17,060 nucleotides of DNA from CALJTV01 sp034433775 (GTDB lineage: Bacteria; Chloroflexota; Dehalococcoidia; GIF9; UBA5629): positions 1 to 17,060 of the forward strand of contig DAOUAI010000108.1 in NCBI GenBank assembly GCA_034433775.1, given 5' to 3'. The position numbers were made by a program, and so were the translations under genes. Positions within the stretch are counted from its first letter, which is position 1. Each line of letters begins with the position of its first letter. The notes below the pieces were generated by a model. The model worked only from the letters and a program-made list of their open reading frames with translations, made no database searches and had not been told where the DNA came from. Below, one piece after another: positions 12,720-17,060 of the stretch.

Positions 12720-15134
12720 GTGAAGGTCCCTTTACGATGGCTTAAAGAGTATGTGGCAGTCCCTCTACCGCTTAGGGAGTTGTGTGATAGATTGACCATG
12801 GCTGGTTTAGAGGTGGGTGATGTGCAAGTTATTGGCAATAATTGGGAAAATGTGGTTGTGGGGAAGATAGTGAAGATAGAGCCACACCCCGATGCTGACC
12901 GTCTCAAGCTTGTTACGGTAGACCTAGGCAAGCGGAATGAGAGTGTGGTGTGTGGTGCTCCTAATGTAGTGCTGGGGGCCAAGGTGGCTTTTGCCTCAGT
13001 AGGGGCTCGCCTTGTAGACCCCAAGACTGGAGGTATTATTGAGCTGAAAAGAGCTAAGATCCGTGGAGTGATTTCTGAGGGTATGATTTGTTCTGAGAAA
13101 GAACTGGGAATCTCTGATAGCCACGCGGGAGTGATGATACTGCCTGATGACGCACCTGTAGGGATGCCACTTGTTGACTACTTAGGTGACGCTGTCTTAG
13201 ATGTCGAAGTGACACCGAATCGCCCGGACTGTCTGTCAATTCTAGGTATTGCCAGAGAAGTAGCCGCAATTACTAGATGTCAGATTTATGAAACCGAGCC
13301 TCATTATCTAGAGACAGACGCGGAAGGTGAGATAAGCTCTTTCATTTCGATAGATATAGCTGAGCCGGACTTATGCTTCCGTTACTGTGCCAGTCTTATC
13401 AGAGGGATCAAAGTCGCACCATCGCCTGTTTGGTTGCAACAACGTCTACTAGCTTGTGGCATGCGACCAATCAACAATGTTGTTGATATTACCAACTATG
13501 TGATGCTGGAATATGGGCAACCACTTCACGCTTTTGATTACGATGAACTCAAAGGGAAACAGATCATTGTGCGTCGAGCTTTGCCCGGGGAGACGATTAC
13601 GACTCTTGATGGGGTTACTCGTGTGTTGAGCCCTGAGATACTGGTAATTGCTGATGCCGAGAAGGCAATCGCTGTAGCTGGTATCATGGGCGGAGCTGAA
13701 ACCGAAGTTAAAGATGGAACATCAAGCGTCCTCATAGAATCAGCGAATTTCAATCCGGCAGTGATTCATCATGGCAGGAAAGACTTGCGTTTGAGCAGCG
13801 AAGCCTCACTGCGGTTCGAGAAAGGGCTCAGTCTATACTTGCCCTTGATAGCACTGAAGCGTGCCACACAACTTATGGCAGAGCTGACTGGCGGTAGAGT
13901 GGTGAAGGGGCTAGTCGATGCTTTTCCAGGAATGCAGGAGCAGAGGCAAATATTGTTCGCTGTAGGTGATGTGAAACGTTTTCTTGGCATCGACCTTGCC
14001 AGAGATAAGATAGTGGACACCATCAGGGTACTGGGCTTTGGCTGTGAAGAAACTACCGATCTTTCGTATGTTAAGGTGAGTGTTCCATGGTGGCGGAGCG
14101 ATATCAGCTGTACCGCTGATCTTGTAGAAGAAGTTGCCCGTATCATAGGCTACGATGCGATCCCGACCACGATGCTCAGTGCTCAATTACCTAAATATGA
14201 ACTTAACCCTGCGCTAACGCTTAAAAAAGAATTACAGGACATCATGGTTGGTTGTGGTTTTCAGGAAGTGCTCACTTATTCTTTAGTTAGTCTAGAGGCG
14301 TTGAGCAAGCTGTCGCCCGAGTCTCGTCTGTGCGTTCCTATGCCGGTAAAAATAGCTAATCCTATGTCACGCGAATGGGAGTATTTACGTACCAGCTTGC
14401 GCCCTGGTCTATTGACTAGCTTGGCTCGCAACAGAAGGTACGAGGAAGACACTATTAGACTTTTTGAGCTGGGAAAGGTATTTTTTTCGCGAAAAGCAGA
14501 TTTACCTGAGGAAAAAGAAATGCTCTGTGCCGTGATCAACGGTACTCGGTATAGACCGTTCTGGAAAGGTGAACTTGAGGAGGTAGACTTTTTTACAGCT
14601 AAAGGTGTTGTTGAAACTGTTCTGTCAAGGCTGGGTATAGAGGCAAACTTCGAGAATGGAGACGACGAGAGCTTGCTAACAGGAAGATGTGCATGGGTAG
14701 TGGCTGATAAGAATAGAATAGGTGTGGTAGGAGAGTTGCATCCTAAAGTAGCAGCAGCTTTCGAAGTCCCAGCGAACACCTTTCTCATTGAACTGGAGCT
14801 GGATAAGCTGTTAAATCTAAGTGCCGGCCGCGAAATAAAATACCAGCCGCTCCCCAAATACCCGAGTGCCAGTCGGGATGTTGCTTTACTGGTTAACGAA
14901 GAGGTGACTTACCAGCAGATTTATTCGACTATCCGCGGATATCCTCTGGTAAGTTCGGTGTCTCTTTTCGACCTTTATGCAGGTGAGCAAGTGCCAAAAG
15001 GGAAAAAATCTCTAGCGTTTAGAATTGTCTATCAGTCTCCTACTCATACTTTAACTGACGCAGAAATTGAAGAGGTGCAGCAGCAGATTTTAACAAAGCT
15101 ATCACATGATTTCGGAGCTATATTGCGGTCTTGA
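12720..15134 (+). CDS. pheT: Phenylalanyl-tRNA synthetase beta subunit
   Basis: An 804-aa partner of PheS, of standard bacterial length. Domains in order: the N-terminal segment KVPLRWLKEYV, an EMAP-like tRNA-binding domain (about 40-150) with VGKIVKIEPHPDADRLK, the B3/B4 editing domain (about 210-385) with NNVVDITNYVMLEYGQPLHAFD, B5 (about 400-475), the catalytic-like core (about 490-690), and the C-terminal FDX-ACB anticodon-binding domain, which opens with YQPLPKYPSASRDVALLV and ends with SPTHTLTDAEIEEV. The start is GTG at 12720 with GGAGG 7 nt upstream. It lies 32 nt after pheS and is clearly cotranscribed. No terminator is visible in the 28 nt before the next gene. Confidence 0.97.
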   Translation: MKVPLRWLKEYVAVPLPLRELCDRLTMAGLEVGDVQVIGNNWENVVVGKIVKIEPHPDADRLKLVTVDLGKRNESVVCGAPNVVLGAKVAFASVGARLVDPKTGGIIELKRAKIRGVISEGMICSEKELGISDSHAGVMILPDDAPVGMPLVDYLGDAVLDVEVTPNRPDCLSILGIAREVAAITRCQIYETEPHYLETDAEGEISSFISIDIAEPDLCFRYCASLIRGIKVAPSPVWLQQRLLACGMRPINNVVDITNYVMLEYGQPLHAFDYDELKGKQIIVRRALPGETITTLDGVTRVLSPEILVIADAEKAIAVAGIMGGAETEVKDGTSSVLIESANFNPAVIHHGRKDLRLSSEASLRFEKGLSLYLPLIALKRATQLMAELTGGRVVKGLVDAFPGMQEQRQILFAVGDVKRFLGIDLARDKIVDTIRVLGFGCEETTDLSYVKVSVPWWRSDISCTADLVEEVARIIGYDAIPTTMLSAQLPKYELNPALTLKKELQDIMVGCGFQEVLTYSLVSLEALSKLSPESRLCVPMPVKIANPMSREWEYLRTSLRPGLLTSLARNRRYEEDTIRLFELGKVFFSRKADLPEEKEMLCAVINGTRYRPFWKGELEEVDFFTAKGVVETVLSRLGIEANFENGDDESLLTGRCAWVVADKNRIGVVGELHPKVAAAFEVPANTFLIELELDKLLNLSAGREIKYQPLPKYPSASRDVALLVNEEVTYQQIYSTIRGYPLVSSVSLFDLYAGEQVPKGKKSLAFRIVYQSPTHTLTDAEIEEVQQQILTKLSHDFGAILRS

Positions 15135-15151
15135 GCAGTAGGTAGTAGAAT
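15123..15151 (+). promoter_or_regulatory. Weak promoter candidate for the membrane-protein cluster
   Basis: TTGCGG (15123-15128) and TAGAAT (15146-15151) are 17 nt apart, overlapping the pheT 3' end. The start would fall near 15158, a few bases before the GTG at 15163. Confidence 0.35.
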
Positions 15152-15162
15152 AGGTCACTGTA

Positions 15163-15681
15163 GTGGGCATGGGCCACACGAGATACTTATATTTAAGCCT
15201 GGCGTTAGCTTGTTTCGCCGGGATTTTAGGCATTTTTATTGCTGACGGTTATCTCGGGGTTTACGATGTACTTTACATAACATATGAGGAATATGAACGT
15301 AAAATTGAATTTGACAACCAGTGGACTCCCGAAGTTGAGGGGGCATATTATGGTGGTGAAATTACGTTTGGAAAACCTGCCTACTTTCGTTATCAAATAG
15401 AGAATCGGACATTTTCTTCATACGAAGATCGGCTTACAGTATCAGTTTGGGAAGGCGGAAACAAGCTTGTGGACCTGGTAGATAAGCAGATAAAGATTAC
15501 CAGTTTTAGTAGCGCGGTAGTTGAGTGGGCACTTACATCTGACGAGCTAGCGACGAGTGTTATAAATGAAGAGTATAGTAATTATACCATAAGAATAAAC
15601 TCTTCGAGTCGAGAGCGAAAGATAATATTTGGGTATAGGGGCAGGAGCATTATACCCCCACCACCCGTTCCATTAAAATAG
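15163..15681 (+). CDS. Membrane-anchored extracellular protein of unknown function
   Basis: A 172-aa protein with one N-terminal hydrophobic segment (about residues 9-28, YLYLSLALACFAGILGIFIA) that acts as signal anchor. The rest is polar and predicted beta-rich, outside the membrane: EVEGAYYGGEITFGKPAYFRYQIENRT and YEDRLTVSVWEGGNKLVDLV suggest an immunoglobulin-like sandwich. It ends in a proline run (IIPPPPVP). No cysteines occur in the outer part and no family is recognised. The start may be GTG 15163 or ATG 15169, in the same frame; neither has a clear Shine-Dalgarno. It heads a tight three-gene cluster with two small membrane proteins. Confidence 0.75.
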   Translation: MGMGHTRYLYLSLALACFAGILGIFIADGYLGVYDVLYITYEEYERKIEFDNQWTPEVEGAYYGGEITFGKPAYFRYQIENRTFSSYEDRLTVSVWEGGNKLVDLVDKQIKITSFSSAVVEWALTSDELATSVINEEYSNYTIRINSSSRERKIIFGYRGRSIIPPPPVPLK

Positions 15682-15696
15682 GGAGACACCGATAGT

Positions 15697-15870
15697 ATGA
15701 GGATTTATGCCTTATATGGTTTTGGCATCTTGCTATGCATTTCAGGAGTTGGATATCTTGCTGCTGAGTATGTCAGATATCTATCAGAGGTTGGCAAATT
15801 ATTATCTCTGGTTCTGACTACAGGAATGTTTGCCTTCTTGGGGAAATTTCTAGAGACGATAGGCTGGTAG
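15697..15870 (+). CDS. Small two-helix membrane protein (57 aa)
   Basis: An ORF of 57 codons, too short for many gene callers. It starts MRIYALYGFG and ends FLETIGW. Two hydrophobic stretches are seen: about residues 3-23 (YALYGFGILLCISGVGYLAA) and about 35-51 (LLSLVLTTGMFAFLG), joined by a short charged loop with Glu and Arg. A GGGAG motif overlaps the stop of the upstream gene, 11 nt from the ATG. The gene sits 15 nt after the upstream stop and 3 nt before the next start, strong support for a real operon member. No family is recognised. Confidence 0.7.
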   Translation: MRIYALYGFGILLCISGVGYLAAEYVRYLSEVGKLLSLVLTTGMFAFLGKFLETIGW

Positions 15871-15873
15871 CAT

Positions 15874-16119
15874 ATGATAGCTGTAGCAGTAGTAGGTGCT
15901 CTCGCCTTTATAGGCTGGCTAAGCTGGATGGGGGCGAGACGGAAGCCGATTAAAGCGCACCTGGTAAGCTATGTCCTTTCATGCATTGCCGGGGTTTTCA
16001 CCTTTGCTTTTTTCCTGACGATGGATCTGCCTAAGTTGGCGAAAATATTGGCCTCGATCGTTTTAGGTGCCATACTTATATTCGTGGCTGCATTTTACCA
16101 AGGGCGAGCCAGAACTTAA
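15874..16119 (+). CDS. Small membrane protein with three predicted helices (81 aa)
   Basis: An 81-aa hydrophobic protein with segments at about 2-19 (IAVAVVGALAFIGWLSWM), 29-48 (LVSYVLSCIAGVFTFAFFLT) and 56-74 (LAKILASIVLGAILIFVAAF). A basic loop (ARRKPIKAH) lies after the first helix and the tail QGRART is basic. Starting 3 nt after the 57-aa gene with no Shine-Dalgarno, it is probably translated by coupling. The function is unknown; with its two upstream partners it may form a small membrane complex, which is inference from spacing only. Confidence 0.75.
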   Translation: MIAVAVVGALAFIGWLSWMGARRKPIKAHLVSYVLSCIAGVFTFAFFLTMDLPKLAKILASIVLGAILIFVAAFYQGRART

Positions 16120-16188
16120 TGGGGCGTGTGATATTCATCATCTCCAGTCGGCTATTTTGTGCAGAATTTTACAGGATGTCCTTGTAGT

Positions 16189-17060
16189 TCACTTCCTCGT
16201 GTGAATCACCAAAATAAGTAAGCCTATCCATACCAATACTCCAATAACCCATAGCCACTTAATTGGCGATGCTGGTGATGAAACATGAGTAGTTTGCGAA
16301 GGTAGCGCCAATTTGGTACGGAATACCGAGATAAAGCTCCAGTCGCTGAACGCAGGCTCTAATGCTCTTACCCGCCAAAAATATACTTTCCCAGGTTCCA
16401 ACCCATCTTCGTAAATGCAGGCTGTGCCCGCAGTTACTGCAGTGAATACAACATCCTTTAAATTTTTATCTCTGGCAAGGACAAATTCGTATTTAGTAGC
16501 ATTCGGTAATTGTGACCAAGCGAAAGCAATGCCTTTTGTTGGACAATCCACGCTGCCATTTTTGGGCATTAAAGGTTCCGGGTTAACATAGCGTGCAGCA
16601 ACTTTATAGCCGGGACTTATTACAAATGTCTCCCGCCATGACGATGGACTGGTTACATAATCACCCGTAGCTACGCTCTGAACAGTGACCCGCCAGTAGT
16701 AGGTATGACCGGCTTCAAGCTCTGGTACTATCCAAGTATTGCCATTCCTATCGGTAACTGTGCCACCTCCGGGAGGTATAACTAAAGCGGGAGAGTCTGA
16801 GTCATATGGGACATAGGGGGTGTGGGGATCAGAGCCGTACGTCCTACTCAGACTTGAGGTCTTCCCTCCCCATGTGTTACCAATATCAGCAACTTTTAAG
16901 GCAAAATCCTCATCTTTTGCTATCTCAATGCGATATCCCAAGGATAAAGAAAGCGGCTTCCATGATAGATTTATCTCTGAATTTCTCCCTGATACAGGGT
17001 CGCAATTTATTTCATCCATGCTCACAGGTTTAATCGGGACGGGTCCAGACAAGAGCAAGG
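16189..17060 (-). CDS. Fn3-type surface protein with C-terminal membrane anchor (5' end outside the window)
   Basis: The last 290 or so residues of a larger exported protein; the frame is still open at the window edge, so the true start lies beyond 17060. Seen: two Fn3-like modules with the shared pattern of a Trp-containing strand followed by Tyr-x-hydrophobic repeats (INLSWKPLSLSLGYRIEIAKD and IAFAWSQLPNATKYEFVLARD). Each is followed by a HTYYWRVTVQ / KVYFWRVRAL strand and a SSWRETF / SDWSFIS turn. A Ser/Thr/Pro linker precedes one helix (about KWLWVIGVLVWIGLLILVI) with a positive HTRK tail, giving an outside N-terminus. It is probably a cell-surface adhesion or cell-wall protein. It converges with the 81-aa gene; 16120-16188 holds no convincing terminator. 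Confidence 0.8.
   Translation of the reverse strand, partial: LLLSGPVPIKPVSMDEINCDPVSGRNSEINLSWKPLSLSLGYRIEIAKDEDFALKVADIGNTWGGKTSSLSRTYGSDPHTPYVPYDSDSPALVIPPGGGTVTDRNGNTWIVPELEAGHTYYWRVTVQSVATGDYVTSPSSWRETFVISPGYKVAARYVNPEPLMPKNGSVDCPTKGIAFAWSQLPNATKYEFVLARDKNLKDVVFTAVTAGTACIYEDGLEPGKVYFWRVRALEPAFSDWSFISVFRTKLALPSQTTHVSSPASPIKWLWVIGVLVWIGLLILVIHTRK

Overview
The window looks like chromosome from an anaerobic member of the Chloroflexota, most likely class Dehalococcoidia. This is inferred, not proven. Supporting points are a continuous thrS–infC–rpmI–rplT–pheS–pheT block, a threonyl-tRNA synthetase without the N-terminal TGS domain, a PheS with a four-cysteine insert, surface proteins with Fn3-like modules and a C-terminal membrane anchor, and a roughly balanced base composition. 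No phage, IS element, CRISPR array or rRNA is visible.

Layout. (1) 1-2280: a crotonase-family gene behind a long leader and ended by a strong hairpin terminator. It is followed by an unlisted 43-aa single-pass membrane protein on the minus strand and a metallo-beta-lactamase-fold hydrolase with its own promoter. (2) 2281-3302: a weakly supported ORF with a good extended -10 box, and a small membrane-protein gene broken by one extra G in a G-rich run. (3) 3374-3612: minus-strand tRNA-Gln(CTG) and tRNA-Glu(CTC), with their promoter back-to-back with that of rnc. (4) 3622-7323: rnc on plus, then on minus a UPF0173-like metal-dependent hydrolase behind leucyl aminopeptidase pepA, and a P-loop kinase. 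(5) 7478-8195: tRNA-Arg(TCT), then two tiny zinc-finger genes (a 40-aa B-box-like protein and an FmdB-type zinc ribbon) read from a promoter carrying a CIRCE element, the HrcA heat-shock operator. (6) 8213-15134: a CAT-anticodon tRNA, thrS, the infC–rpmI–rplT translation operon and pheS–pheT. (7) 15163-17060: three consecutive membrane-protein genes, the middle one only 57 aa, converging on a truncated Fn3-type surface protein.

How it fits together. Most of the window is translation machinery: four tRNAs, two aminoacyl-tRNA synthetases, IF3, L35, L20 and RNase III. The least ordinary part is 7669-8195, where a CIRCE operator sits on the predicted transcription start of two very small zinc proteins, suggesting they belong to the HrcA stress regulon. 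Two further points stand out. infC probably starts at a non-canonical ATT codon. rnc and the P-loop kinase both lack a Shine-Dalgarno and have a -10 box ending 9 nt before the ATG, which predicts leaderless mRNAs. All promoter calls were made by eye.
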